Shown here piece by piece: positions 19,918-31,929 of a stretch of 64,000 bases of DNA; the stretch's first letter is position 1; each line of letters opens with the position of its first letter. The position numbers were made by a program, and so were the translations under genes. Source of the DNA: Stereum hirsutum FP-91666 SS1 (lineage: Eukaryota > Basidiomycota > Agaricomycetes > Russulales > Stereaceae); contig NW_006763147.1 of the NCBI RefSeq assembly GCF_000264905.1, positions 1 to 64,000 of the forward strand, given 5' to 3'. The notes below the pieces were generated by a model. That model saw only the letters and a program-made list of their open reading frames with translations. It was not told the DNA's origin and did not search any database.

Positions 19918-21799
19918 CTACTGCTTCCTACTTCCCCGTACCAATCTCCCCTTCTGCTCCACATCCCGTATATACCTCCTCATCTCGACGCCCCACCGTC
20001 TATACTTCCACGCATCCTCATGCAGCGCTTTCTCGATCACTACGAGTCTTGCCAGCCCACCATCGCCGTCCATATCTGCATCATCCACTCCAACCCGAGC
20101 ATCGACTCCACCCTTTGTACCCGTTACGCGATCAGACCCAGAGCGGTCATGTTGAGAGCCAGAGCTCGAACATGTACGTGAACGTGAAAGTGAAAGTGAA
20201 CGAAACGGCGCCGTATCCTCCCATATCTGCCTCCCCTGCTCATTGGGCACCAATTCATCTTTCTCGCTCAGGAGGACCATCATATCCGGCAATAAAGCTT
20301 CCAACAAGCTTCGTTCTGCCACCTTCACGTTCTCTTTCACCATCTCCTCACACTCCTTCCTCACTTCCACCTCCACCGCCTTCTCCACGCCCAGATCATC
20401 CGCACCCGAAGCACCCTCCATCCTCTCCTGTTGCCTTGTGACTAAACGCCTAACGACCCCCTCCACATCCCACGTATCCCACACCAAACCTCCCATATAA
20501 TGATAAGGCAGCCATTTCTGTGGATAGAGCGCACGGAGCATGTGTGGGATGGAGAGAAAGGGATTTTCGAGGATTAGGGCTGTGAAGCGGGTGTAGGCGC
20601 GAGGGTGGGGATCGACATCTAATGAAGACGTCGGATTCGGCGCCGAGGACAAGCCTGAGGAACGCTGCGACGACGATGAATCTGCCGGACCACGCATACT
20701 AACATCCGTGCACGCCGAGATCGAAGACAACGTACACACCGCGACGCTCGCGCCCAGACTATGTCCCCATACCACAATCCTCACCCCTTCCCCTTTGTCT
20801 GCCCACCGCTCGGAAGCGTACCGCAGGACGGCTGTGTAATCCTCTATGAGACCGTCTTGACTTGGCCCGGATTTAAAGAAGGGAAAGTAGGGTGAGAACG
20901 GAGGTGCGACGGACGTCCAGTACGAACGGGGGGCGACGGCGAGGATGATTGGTGGTGGTGGTGCAGGTGCATGAGGTTGGGAGGAGGAGGTGGTAGAGGA
21001 AGAGCGGGAAGAGGAAGGGAAGGAAGTGAGGAGGGAGTGAAAGAGGGGAAGGCGGTGCAGGGGGGAGCCGGCGTTGCCTGTATCAGTGTATGTACAGACG
21101 GGATTCAGTGAGCGAAGGTAAAATGATGAGTGAGGAGCGCGAGCACGTACCCTGAAAATACACAATCACCGTTCTTCCCGCATCCATACTATTATCATCC
21201 ATCTCTCCCTCCTTCCTGACCACAATCCCACTCAACATCCCGCCCTTCCCACTCGGTATCCTAACCTCCTCGACCTCCACGCCCTTCGGTACTTGCACGA
21301 CTTCACCTGTCCCACCCATTCCACCCATCTCACCACCCCCACCACCAGTGCCTTCCCCATCAAACCGCCCAGCCAATCTCTCCCCATCAGACCGCCCAGC
21401 CAACCTCTCCCGCCTCGCCCCAATAGGCGCATACCCCATATATATAATCTTCCTCTGAAATATGTACATCATGAGACATTTGTATGTCCAGAGAGCGAGG
21501 GGGAGGCCGAGGAGGATCGTTAGGAGAAGGGGGGTTGAGGGGGTTGTGGTTATGGGGTCAAGGGAGGGGGTGGTTATGGATTCAAGGGAGGTGGAGAGAT
21601 GACGATGTGGGCTGGGTCGGGAGTGAGGCGGACGTATGCGAGGGGAAAGTGGGTTGTTGTTATTGGAAAGGGAGAGAAGATGTAGTCTACGAGTGAGAGG
21701 TAGCCTAAACCTGGGCCATGGTCGGTTGAGCTTCAGCTTTAGTTTGAGAGGCCGAGTTTCAAGTGCGGTCAGAGGGTATCGAGAGAGCATCGTCATCAT
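19918..21799 (-). CDS. Membrane-anchored alpha/beta-hydrolase, intact copy
   Basis: Two exons: 21151-21799 and 19918-21077, with a 73-nt intron. The N-terminus is basic and Ser/Pro-rich, followed by a hydrophobic segment (PLLLTILLGLPLALWTYKCL) and QRKIIYMGYAPIGAR, the start of the hydrolase region. Catalytic features: nucleophile elbow GHSLGAS in exon 2, probable acid in LLSEKDELVPNEQ and probable His in EKALHEDAW. This resembles the Bem46/ABHD13-type single-pass serine hydrolases; the substrate cannot be told. A Gly/Ser/Arg insert at 21340-21420 contains a tandem ERLAGR(S/F)DG repeat missing from the duplicate. It is divergent from ATG7 with 380 bp between starts. Its duplicate at 486-1775 is broken. 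Confidence 0.85.
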
Positions 21800-22179
21800 T
21801 CGACGAGAGGCTTTTATCTCAGCTCGCTGATGTTTGCCATAGAGCGCCCCTGTACAGTACTACGATTGTAACAGAGCCCAAGATGTCCAGTTGGTTTCCC
21901 CTTGCGATGGAAACAGTGCCCAAAAATGCAGTTCGGTCACGGTTACGACGAGGAGGAGGTGGAAGGTGGAAGGCCACCGCAAACGTCCGGATCAGCCCCT
22001 GAGGCATTCGGAAAGGAGATAAGATAAGATAATTCGTGTAAGCTAATCACGATCAAAGCAATACCCTCCGCCCTCGAAATCATCTTTACTTTCTCCTTCA
22101 TCTCGTTGACATATACCCCTCACTCGACTTCACACCAACTACGCTCATCAAAGAACATAAGGAACTTATAGAAGGAACG
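21800..22179. promoter_or_regulatory. Shared divergent promoter of hydrolase gene and ATG7
   Basis: 380 bp between two divergent starts. It contains the triple GATA motif and is partly duplicated at 14048-14255. No clear TATA box is seen on the ATG7 side. Confidence 0.6.
22018..22033 (+). promoter_or_regulatory. Triple GATA-factor motif upstream of ATG7
   Basis: GATAAG-ATAAG-ATAAT, three overlapping GATAA motifs, lies 147 bases before the ATG7 start. GATAA is the binding core of fungal GATA factors, several of which control nitrogen-responsive and autophagy genes. The same block recurs at 14239-14254 in the duplicated segment. Confidence 0.5.
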
Positions 22180-25100
22180 ATGCCCATAGTCAAATTCCAG
22201 CCCTTCTCCTCCCTCGTGCATCCCACCCTCTGGCACGAACTCACCCGTGTCAAACTCGACGTCCTCCACCTCTCGGACGCTTCTGTGCCGCTGACAGGCT
22301 CATACAGCACCGGCAAGACGATTCGGGATCGGAATACAGGGCAGGATGTGGCGCTGGGGTGTAATTTGAGTGTTGGGGGTGAGGGATTTGAGGGGGATTT
22401 TGGAAAGAGGTACGTTCGTTCTCTCCTGGGGTGAAAGAAGTGAGCGAGGGAGTGAAGAGAGGAGAGCTGATGGGAAGGCGATTGGTGATTAGTTTGGGCC
22501 CGGGAACGGTGGCTGCGAGTGGGACGTTGAAGAATTATAATACGATCGAGGAGTTCAAGAATGCGGATAAACACGCTTTGTTCAATCAGGCCGCCGACGA
22601 GGTCAGTCATCCTGCTTACCGGTGGCGCGCCACTTCCCCTATCCCTTCTCCCTCCTGCATGCTGACATATAAAACGAACCATAGATCTGGAACTCCATCC
22701 TCACCACCCGCTCCACCTCCCTCCTCACCCACTTTCTCGTCATCACCTTCGCCGATCTCAAGAAATACAAATATTACTACTGGTTCGCCTTCCCTGCGTT
22801 CACTGCGAAACCGGCGTGGGAGGTCGAGGGGGAGTGGGTTGGGGCTGGCGAGGAGAGGGCGTTGGGGGATGCGGAGGTGCGTTCTCTTTCTCTATTTTCA
22901 CCTGTATCTCGTTGTCCACCTCCAGCATGAGCATGGATGTATAGAGGAGGAGTATTGATGTGTGATTTAGATGAGCTCGATACACGCACGGTTGGCGGGT
23001 ACGACGCCCACGAAGGCATTCTTCCTCGTCAAGCCTTCGAAGACGAAGGGAGGGGTGGAGATAGCACCGGTGGAGGAGTGGGCTTCGTTCTTTGAGGGTG
23101 TGGCGAATGAGGATGTACGTCGTTTTCTTTCTTTCTTTTTTCTTTTCCCGCTTTCGTTTCCGTTTCCCTGCGTTCATTCGCTACTCTACATAATTCAAAC
23201 CTTCGTTATCTTTTTGTCGCAATGTCCGTTCCTACCACGCTAACGTTCCTCCTCCACCTCATCCCCCTCCCAACACTCACCCTTCCCTTTTCATACCCCC
23301 TCACCCACCTCGCTCACCCAACCAAACCACACACAGCGCACGATCGCATTCATAGATCCCTCCCCGCACCCGCAAAACCCAGGTTGGCCGCTCCGCAACC
23401 TCCTCGCTGCGTTGAGGGCTTGGTATCCCGCTGCTACGTCCGGTAAGTCACACTTATATGATCGTACGCGGGGACACACATACGCAGTCTGTGTGGATTT
23501 TGACGACATACTGATTAACTCGTATCTTTTCGTTGGCTGTTGGGACGTTCGTTTTTTTTATTGTTGGGGATGCAGGAGCATTGAGAATATTATGCTGGAG
23601 GGATGGGGAAGTCCCGCATGTTGGGGAAGGTACGTGTGTTTAATCGGTTGAATCAGTCTTATTTCTGGGATGGGATGTGTTGTTTGGATGTTGGAATCAT
23701 GAGCTGATGCATTGTTCGTCCTTGTTTATCGTCCGATTTCGATTTCGATTTCGCCGTTGGTGTAGATGGCAAGAAGGAATGGAAATCTAGGTCCGTTCAC
23801 GTTCGGTCTCAGTCTCTTCATCAATCCACAGTCTCCTCATCTCCTCGCATTCCTGACCTTACATCCTTCTCAATAATGGCTCTCTCCGTCTCTATCAATC
23901 TACACGCTCGCATCCCACATCCACCATACCCTATGTTACCCTCACTCTGAACTAATCCGCCTATTATCTTATCCTTCCTCCCGAAAATTCCAGATTCGGC
24001 ATCCTCCACGCCGGTCCACCCGAGAGTGCAGTGAGCGAGACACAGAAACCGGGCGCGGTAGGTTGGGAAAGGAACGTGCAGGATAAGATGGGAGCAAGGA
24101 TGGCGGATTTGGCGCCGATGATGGATCCGAAGCGGTAGGTTTCTTGTTTTTCGCCTTCTTTTCTCTCCTCCCGTGGAGGCTTTCCTTCGCTTGTCATATT
24201 TCATCGCTGTGCTTGCTCTGTTCGATGATGTTGGAAAGGAGCGTCGACTTTCCGGGATCGCATGCCTTTGCTTCACGCTGCACATTCAACGCGTAGCCTT
24301 ACTTTCGATTATTCGGCGATGTGTTCGTTCGAATGCTCCCTCTTTTTCTGTGTTATTTGTCGATATTCTTCAGTCCGGCTTTTTATCTATATGCTTGCTG
24401 ACGTCTCTTTATCTCCTCTAACCCTCCCTCCCTGCCATCCCATCCAAACAACCCCCAAAAAAACTCACAGCCTCGCAGACCAAGCAGTCGACCTCAACCT
24501 CAAACTGATGCGCTGGCGCATCCTGCCCGAGCTCGATCTGGACAAGATCGCGGGCACGCGGTGTTTGTTACTTGGCGCGGGGACGTTGGGGTGTTATGTG
24601 GCTAGGACGTTGATGGTGCGTGTCGAATCGAACCCAGCGCGCTCCGAACGTGTGATGTGGGTTGATTGGGGATGAACGGCTGATGTTTTACTCTCTTTTT
24701 TTTTGTTCGATATTTGTTCGTGCTCTGCGGTGGGCGGTATATATGCGTACACCATCCCTCTTCATCCGTATCCCTCCTCCCTTCATCCTTCACTTCCCCC
24801 GCTCACTGCACCAACACACCACATCAACACAACTCAAAAAATAACAGGGCTGGGGCATCCGCACCATCACCCTCGTCGACTCCGGCCGCGTCTCGTTCTC
24901 GAATCCGGTCCGCCAGCCGCTGTTCGAATTCGAAGACTGTGTGGATGGCGGGAAGCCCAAGGCGGAGTGTGCGGCGGCGAGGTTGAAGAAGATTTTCCCG
25001 GGGGTTGTGAGCTTCTTTCTATCACCTTTCGCTTTCGCTTTCCCGAACATTTGCAAGACCCTATTCACCGTTTCGTAATTGGTTGACTGACGGTTCACCT

Positions 25101-26490
25101 GTTCTGCGTTCTGTGTTCGGTACTTCGACGATGACAATCTCAGAACGCAACAGGCCACACCCTCTCCATCCCCATGCCCGGACACCCGATCCCACCCTCC
25201 GCTAATTCTATCGCCCAATGCAAAGCCGACGTCGCAAAGCTCGAAAAGCTCGTGGACGAACACGACGCGGTGTTCCTTTTGATGGACAGCAGGGAGAGTC
25301 GGTGGTTGCCTACTGTTTTAGGGAGCGCGAAGGGCAAGGTGCGTGTCTGGCTTCTTCTTGCCTTGTCTTTTTCTTCCACCATGGCGAGTTTTTGCCTGTC
25401 TCGTTTTGCTGATCGATGGATTTTGGGATGAGGCAGATGGTGCTCAATGCGGCGCTGGGGTTCGACACATACCTTGTTATGAGACATGGAGCGCGTACGC
25501 CTGCGCCTACACCTGAGAAGACGAGTGGGGGTGCCAACACGCCGGAGAGGCTGGGGTGTTATTATTGTAATGATATTGTTGCGCCTGCGGACGTGAGTCG
25601 CTCGTCCTCCACACATCCCTCCCCTCCTCTTGTCGACTTTACTAACCCGTCGTCTCCGCCATGATCGTGGTCGTCTCTGTTGTGAACGTGGTTCTGTTTT
25701 GGCGTGTTTGTTGGTTGATGCGAGTAGAGCTTGACGGATAGGACGCTCGATCAGATGTGTACGGTGACGAGGCCGGGGCTGGCTAGTATCGCCGCGAGCA
25801 CGGCCGTCGAGCTTTTGGTGTCGATGATACAGCATCCTGCGGGGTACGTTCTTCCTTCTTCACCTCTCACCTCACCTCCCACATCCCGATCCCGACCCTC
25901 GCTTCTCATTCTCAAATCCATACCACCGCCTCCCATTCTGCACCCCCACTGACGATACTGATGTCCTCATACACCTCGTACCGTAACAGCATCCACGCCC
26001 CACCCCCACCCGCCACCTCCGCCTCCTCCCGCTCCGACAACTCGAACACCATAAACGCCGACGCCAACAACGGCGTGCTGGGACAGGTGCCGCATCAACT
26101 AAGAGGGTTCCTCGCGCAGAGTTTTAGGAATATGCCGATTGTGGGGGCGGCGTATGGGAGGTGTACGGGGTGTAGCGAGACGGTGCGTATTTTCTGTCTC
26201 TTTTTGCAGTCCACCTTCCCCATCTCGTCTCCTGCCTTATTCTTTGTTTCTTTCTTATTCCTGTTCCGGGAGTGAACTGACGGACTGACCATGGTGCAAC
26301 GTGGGAAATATGATCATAGGTCCTCAAAGAATACGAATCCAAAGGCTTCGACATGCTCCTCCGCGCGTTCAACGAGACGGGATACCTCGAGGAACTCACT
26401 GGCCTTGCGGACCTGCATAAAGAGGGGGAGCAGGCGCTCGAGGCGGTCGATTGGGACGAGGAGGATGGCGGGGAGGGGGATGATTTCTGA
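22180..26490 (+). CDS. ATG7: Autophagy E1-like activating enzyme Atg7
   Basis: E1-like enzyme that activates Atg12 and Atg8 with ATP and passes them to Atg10 and Atg3 for autophagosome formation in the cytoplasm. The N-terminal domain starts [20 protein letters not shown] and includes [14 protein letters not shown] text and [20 protein letters not shown] in later exons. The adenylation domain has the nucleotide-binding [17 protein letters not shown], then [20 protein letters not shown]. The catalytic region has [29 protein letters not shown] (the Cys in QMC is the family's active site), and a C-terminal tail rich in Glu/Asp ending GDDF. About a dozen exons; the stop is TGA 26488-26490. Start chosen as the ATG at 22180 directly before the conserved N-terminus. 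All key motifs look intact. Confidence 0.95.
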
Positions 26491-26880
26491 GGCTCTCCAT
26501 CGATTACTTGAGGAGATGGGAGTATCGTGAGAAAGGGTGTAAGATGGCATGGTGGGGAGGAAGCTGGGTGGCTTTATGATCTTAACGAACATGATGATGC
26601 GATGAGTGTAGGATTTTTTTGGAACGGAACGGAACGGAAGGATAGATGAACCTTGATGTATGCTTTTCTTTCTCTTGTTTGTATCTCGATCTCCTTGTGT
26701 ATCTTGTGTACCATTCAGATGGAATCTGTCGCGTTTTGGCGTTGCAGATTTGTTCCTCCTCATTCCTCGTTCCTCGATTCCTTACCCTGAGCTCACCTCA
26801 GCCCGCCCGCTCGGTCCACATGCCACATAACGCACTCCTCCCCGGATTGGACTGATCGAATTACAACTCAACCATATAGA
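26491..26880. other. Intergenic, ATG7 3' flank
   Basis: No gene recognised. It contains an overlapping GGAAC repeat (GGAACGGAACGGAACGGAAG) near 26621-26640 and the 3' end of the ATG7 transcript. Confidence 0.5.
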
Positions 26881-26974
26881 GCATCAATGGGGTAGTGGTA
26901 ACCTGGGTCGTTGCCATTCCAGAGCCAACAAAGCGTGTTTCGACCCGCCGGGGGTTCAATTCCCCCTTGATGCA
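26881..26974 (+). tRNA. tRNA-Gly(GCC), intron-containing
   Basis: Same mature sequence as the copies at 19628 and 27210, with a 23-nt intron after position 37 of the anticodon loop (TTGCCA|intron|T). The T-run near 27004 is the likely terminator. Confidence 0.93.
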
Positions 26975-27209
26975 CTCGAAAGTCTTCTTAGCTCTTTCAT
27001 GTTGTTTTTTTCGTTGTCGCTTCTAGGGAAACTCCGTATCGTTCGCAGCTTACGTTTGTATCTTCTTGTTCAGTTACTCGGCCACCTTCCACATATTCTT
27101 CCAGAGGCACACGGCAATTGACTCTATGGCCCGGCTCTCGACCATTGTGTCTTTATCCTATCTACTTCCTTGCATGTCGATAAATTGTACCACAATCGAA
27201 CAAAGACAC

Positions 27210-27309
27210 GCATCAATGGGGTAGTGGTAACCTGGGTCGTTGCCATCATGTTTCGAAAGCATAATTGTGTCATATCGACCCGCCGGGGGTTCAATTCCCC
27301 CTTGATGCA
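27210..27309 (+). tRNA. tRNA-Gly(GCC), intron-containing
   Basis: Same mature sequence as the other two copies, with a 29-nt intron of different sequence after position 37. TTTTTTT follows about 20 bases downstream. Tandem with the copy at 26881. Confidence 0.93.
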
Positions 27310-27673
27310 TGCGCATGCTGAAAAATCTTTTTTTGAGTCAAGCTGAGATGCTATTTTCTCGTTGTCGCTTTTGAGAGAATGCCGAGTCATTCCTATCTTT
27401 TGCTGGGCCTTCAAAGCATCCAATATTCAATCGCGTAAACATTGAATGTTGAACGGTAAACAGTAAAAGTACATTTCAGATTCGGTGCACTGCAAACGAC
27501 GGAGAGTACAAGTACAAAGTGGGCTAGTATGGCTACATGGATACGTGTATTGTACAAGAGGTGCGTGAATATATCAAGACAACGATCAGGACCATGCAGA
27601 TGAGTAAACCAGAGAAAGACACAATTCGACACGACGACTCAAGTCGAAAGCGAAACGACAGGCATACACACAC
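27310..27673. other. Intergenic region
   Basis: No gene seen. It contains the tRNA terminator and the 3' flank of the minus-strand HAM1-like gene. Confidence 0.5.
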
Positions 27674-30642
27674 TCAGATATCAAATGCCCGACTCTGCCA
27701 GCCGGACCGCTCTTCCTCCTCCTCCCTCTTCCTCTCCACCAATCCCTCAAACGTCCTCACCGCCTTCAACCCCTCCCTCGCCCCCTCCTTCGCACTCTGC
27801 ACCGCCCCCTTCGCCTGCTCCTTCCCGCTCTCCACCGTACCAGAATCCACATCCATCGCCTGCGTATCGACCCCTGCCTCCTCCGCCGTCTCCTTCACTC
27901 TCTCCGCAATAGGCTTACTCAACGTCCCCTTCGGTCCCTTCTGTTCCGGCCTCAACACCTGCGGCTCCGCCCCCATCGCAAACCTCGCATTCGCACCCAC
28001 ATCCTTGACAACCCCCGTCCCCGTCGCTCTCCACCCGCCAAACAGCCCATTCCCTCCCTGCCTCTGCATCCTCCCCAACTCGCTCCAAAACGCCGCCGTG
28101 AGCGCCGGTCCGGAAGATAATCCCGCATCGCGGAACACTTCCGCTCTGCTACCCACGTCCCAAAGGATCGAATCCACAGCCTCAATGGACGCCTGGATTT
28201 GTTCCCTCAACATCGTCGCGAGTCCTTCCCTCAGTTTCGTGTTCAGGACGGGCTTGAAGACGCTGAGCAGGATACCGTGGTTCGATTCTTTCATGGCGAA
28301 GGTGACGTCCTCCGTGATCTTCACTTCGACCCTCTCCACGTTATAATGCCCGCCCTTCTTCTCCCTCGCTTTCAATCCCTCCGGCGTACTGGGTATCAAC
28401 CTCAGCTTCACATCCACGTCGATCCCCTGCGGCGGGAGCGTCACCTCGACGATGCCTTTATACTCCGCCGGACCGACGGTGGCGGTCTTGTCGAGGTAGT
28501 AGAAGGATACTTCTTTCAGCTGCAGTTGGAGCGCTTGGATCTGGAGATGGGTGAGGGAGCCGACGGCGGTGGTGGTGGGTGAGGAGACGGAGGGTGCGGA
28601 GATGTCGATGTCGGTGATGTTGCGGATGTAGACGTGACCGGGGAGGATGGAGAGCGAGGAGATGTCGACGTCTTCGAGGACGAATTCGACTTCGGGGTCT
28701 TTGTACTCGGTGCTATTGTAGGACGAACGTCAACATTCGATCGGTGAACGACATGGACGATGCGGACGTACCGAGGAATAGGAATACTCTGCACCATGTT
28801 CATCGCCCGAGGAAGATAAACATTGAACAAATCCTGCCACATCCACGAAGCCTGATCCAACGCCAACTGCATCCCCGTTCCCGTCGCATTGATCATCATC
28901 TCCTCGAGATCCATAGCAAACTTATCATGCGCCTTCCTGACCCTCCCCAGCTCCTTATCCTCGCCCAAACGGCCCTCGAACTCCTTCACCTCCTTCTTCA
29001 GCACTTCGACATCACGGCTCCATTTCTGTCCGCTCGCGCCCGACTGCGTATCCGAAATCTCTTTCCACCGCTTCTGTAAGTCTTTCTTCGCTCGAATCGT
29101 CTCCTTATCCTCGTCAGCGGACGCTTTCCCGACCGATTGAAGGTTCTTCTTCGAGTACTTGAGGAAATCCGAGACCCATTTCTTGAGGTTCGGGTCATTA
29201 CGGATGTCGATGACGCATGTACTGAGCGCAGAGAAGAGGTCGTCCAAGGATTTACCGCCTGCGAGGTTCTCGACGAGGACGCGGATGGTGCGGAGGCCTT
29301 TGATGAGGTGTTTCTCGGGCGTAGGATCGTTGACGAAGGACTCGAGCGACGTGTCTTGCGAGGCGGCATGGGCTGCGTCGGCGGCGGCGTCACCTGTGAT
29401 GTTGATCCATTTCTCGATGAGGTCGAAGATGGTGTCGAGAGATTTCTGGTACTGGGGATCGTCCTGCGCGCGCTTCGCAATCTACACATGCGAAAATTAA
29501 GGTTATTAGACGGGGCGACCATCACGATCATAAAACGGTTGTGAGATCTTAAATGAAGACGAAAACATACCCGAACATACATCTCCTTCAACCTCGAGCT
29601 CGACTTGTCCGTCAACTCCTCCGCCTTCCCAGACGCAGCCTGCCCCGCCCCAATAGTCTTCGACCCCACCGCCTTCGCCGTATCCATCCCCTTCTCGAAC
29701 TTAACTCTCACATCCTGATCTTCCTCCTTCTCCTCCGGACTCTTCCTCTTCCTCCCCACCGCATCTCTCTGCCCATCCTCCACCTCGCCCTCGACCTCCC
29801 TCAAGCTCTCCGCCGCATTCTTAGCCGAGTCGCCCAGAGATTCTGCGGCATCGGCGAGCGCGAGACGCATGAAGGAGGTGAAGTCGGAGAAGACGCCGGA
29901 GCCTTCGGAGGTCGTTGTGGACCAGAGGATGGAGAGGGAGTTGGAGAGTGAGGAGACGAGGGCGCGATAGTCGGAATTTGCTTTTTGTTTGTCGACGGGG
30001 AGGTCGACGTCGAGAGAAGCGGAGGAGATGTCGGCTTGGCGGAGGTGCCAGATGGCTTCTTGGACGAGGTTGTTTTCTGCAAAAGTCGTCCGCATAAGCA
30101 AGGAGGCCGAGGGCACGAGCATCAAGAGAATGAACCGCAGAGGTGTGTACAAATGAAGATGTCGAGAAGAGTCACCGAAGTTTATGTCAATATATGCGCG
30201 TAACATAGCACCACCGGCACGGTAGATGATTCTAAGTTTGTGTATGTCCGTCGTTTAGACGAAGTTACGGATGCAAATAATTCACAAATGTGACCTGGAG
30301 GATCTGCAGTGAATGGTGGAAGATCCGCAGAAACCAAAAATATTCCATTCTCGTCTGGCTCGAATGATGTATGATATCCTGGAAACATACAAAAGTGCAA
30401 AATGAAGAAAGGAATGATGACGTACTGTTCTTGCTAGAGGCGTACGCCTTGTACGCATCAAGCACATTCCTCGCGTCACCCGCTAACTTCCTGCCATTCT
30501 CACTCAACTCGCCTCCACTCTCTGTCTTCTCGACCTTGATGAGCTGCGACTGCAGAAGATAATCTATCCACGCGTTGATCTGTGTTTGTGACGGTTGTTT
30601 GCCAGCCTCGAAAGCGGCGACGACGGATGCAGCTTTGTCCAT
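27674..30642 (-). CDS. HAM1-like protein (lipid-binding-type fold suspected)
   Basis: A long minus-strand gene of a few exons starts MDKAASVVAAFEAGKQPSQ, a motif typical of the N-terminus of fungal HAM1-like proteins. Helical, Ala/Lys/Glu-rich regions follow (ADAAESLGDSAKNAAESLRE; EVLKKEVKEFEGRLGEDKEL). The C-terminal half is beta-rich (HVYIRNITDIDISAPSVSS, LQIQALQLQLKEVSFYYLDK, IVEVTLPPQGIDVDVKLRL) and leads to KITEDVTFAMKESNHGIL and SVFKPVLNTKLREGLATMLR, as in the HAM1 C-terminal region. The charged tail ends SRAFDI. The family is known in filamentous fungi and is associated by name with hyphal anastomosis. Biochemical activity is not established; similarity to tubular lipid-binding proteins is inference. 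A large plus-strand frame (27537-28346) is its antisense shadow. Confidence 0.8.
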
Positions 30643-31929
30643 ATTGTTGACGGTGGTTGTGGAAGAAAGAAGAGGAAAAGGTGATACTGCATACTTCGAG
30701 CGAGAGAGAGAGGTTTATAAAGGACAGCGGGGGTGTATGAACGCATCGATGACGAGGGATGTGGCGGGAGCTGGCGCTGAAAGAGGGGCTGGCGAACGGA
30801 GGAGAGGTTGGCGCCGGATCGCACTCGAGTATCACGTGACAGTCACCGTTCGTCATCGTACGGTCATCGTCTGTTGTCGGGCTAGAATTCTGGAAGTGGA
30901 GAGACGAGGCCAAGAGAGGAGAGCGGATTGACTGGGACTAGTGAGACCCAGAATGTCAAACAGTTTGTCGTCGCGTCAGACCATCAAGGGCTAACAAATC
31001 TGCCAGATTTGTTGCTGCATAACTAAGAGATCATTTAAAAGAGTATTACAGGGACGGCGACAAGCGTGAGCCGTGGATGTAGAAGGAGAGCAGTCCATCG
31101 AGGGGAGCAGAAGAGCCTGAAGAGGTAAGAAGTTGAACCGGAGAGTCGGAAGATTCCGGATGGCGGAAGGGCGCCACAATTTCCTCTTTTCTCAGTCTGT
31201 TGATTCCATGCGCATCTCTATTCCATCTCTACGAACAATGTTTCTTCCGCCATCATCAGCAGATGAGTTCGTTCGTCGGCGGACGTATATCCTAACAAAG
31301 GCCGTCAAGAGGACCAACGTGGAGCTAAGTCAGGCAGAGGTCCCACCCCTTGCTCAAAACGGTGCATGTCTACTACTAGTACTGCATATCTAGGATGGTC
31401 CTGAATGCTTTCCCATCGTCGCTGAAGTTCTTGAGAGGTAGAGGAAGTGATAACACTGCGAGTCCTAAGACATCTTAGGACGGTATCCACTGCAGGCGCA
31501 GACATCCTGGGACTCTTGACGGTACAAAGCATTATCACCGTTTATTATCGCGTCTCGTGGTCTCCATATTATCAGCATTATGAGAACAGACCTTGACATG
31601 AACTCAGAGTCAGACAAATCATTAGGTGAGTACGAATCCTCTACCCATCCTTGTCTAGGCTTTCTGTCGCGGATCGAAGGCTGCCGATGAATGGGAACAG
31701 AGAGTCTTAGAGGTCGGTCTCGAAATATTAGTTTTCTTGTGAAACAACAGTCTAAATGTTCATGCCTTTGCTTCTAAAAACAAGACCACTCGTACACATT
31801 AGAATCAAACGGATCCCAATCTCCAATCAGGAGCGTTATATGACTGCATCGTCTACTCAGCCCAACATGACCACAGTCCACGAATCCACAAGTAATGCAA
31901 AGTTCGACGTCATCTGATTCTGACCCAAT
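30643..31929. other. Intergenic region
   Basis: About 1.3 kb between the HAM1-like gene and the GST gene with no supported gene. The part next to 30642 holds the TATA box listed below. Short open frames here lack recognisable protein features. Confidence 0.5.
30714..30719 (-). promoter_or_regulatory. TATA box of the HAM1-like gene
   Basis: TATAAA on the minus strand, 72 bases before the ATG at 30642, followed by a CT-rich leader. Confidence 0.5.

Noticed and set aside
24605..24645. Possible tRNA B-box (GGTTCGATTCG on the minus strand)
   Set aside because: No T-stem, acceptor stem or A-box around it; it lies at an ATG7 exon/intron boundary.
27537..28346. 269-codon plus-strand frame
   Set aside because: It is the antisense shadow of the HAM1-like gene; Ser/Pro-rich with no family features, while the minus strand carries conserved exons.
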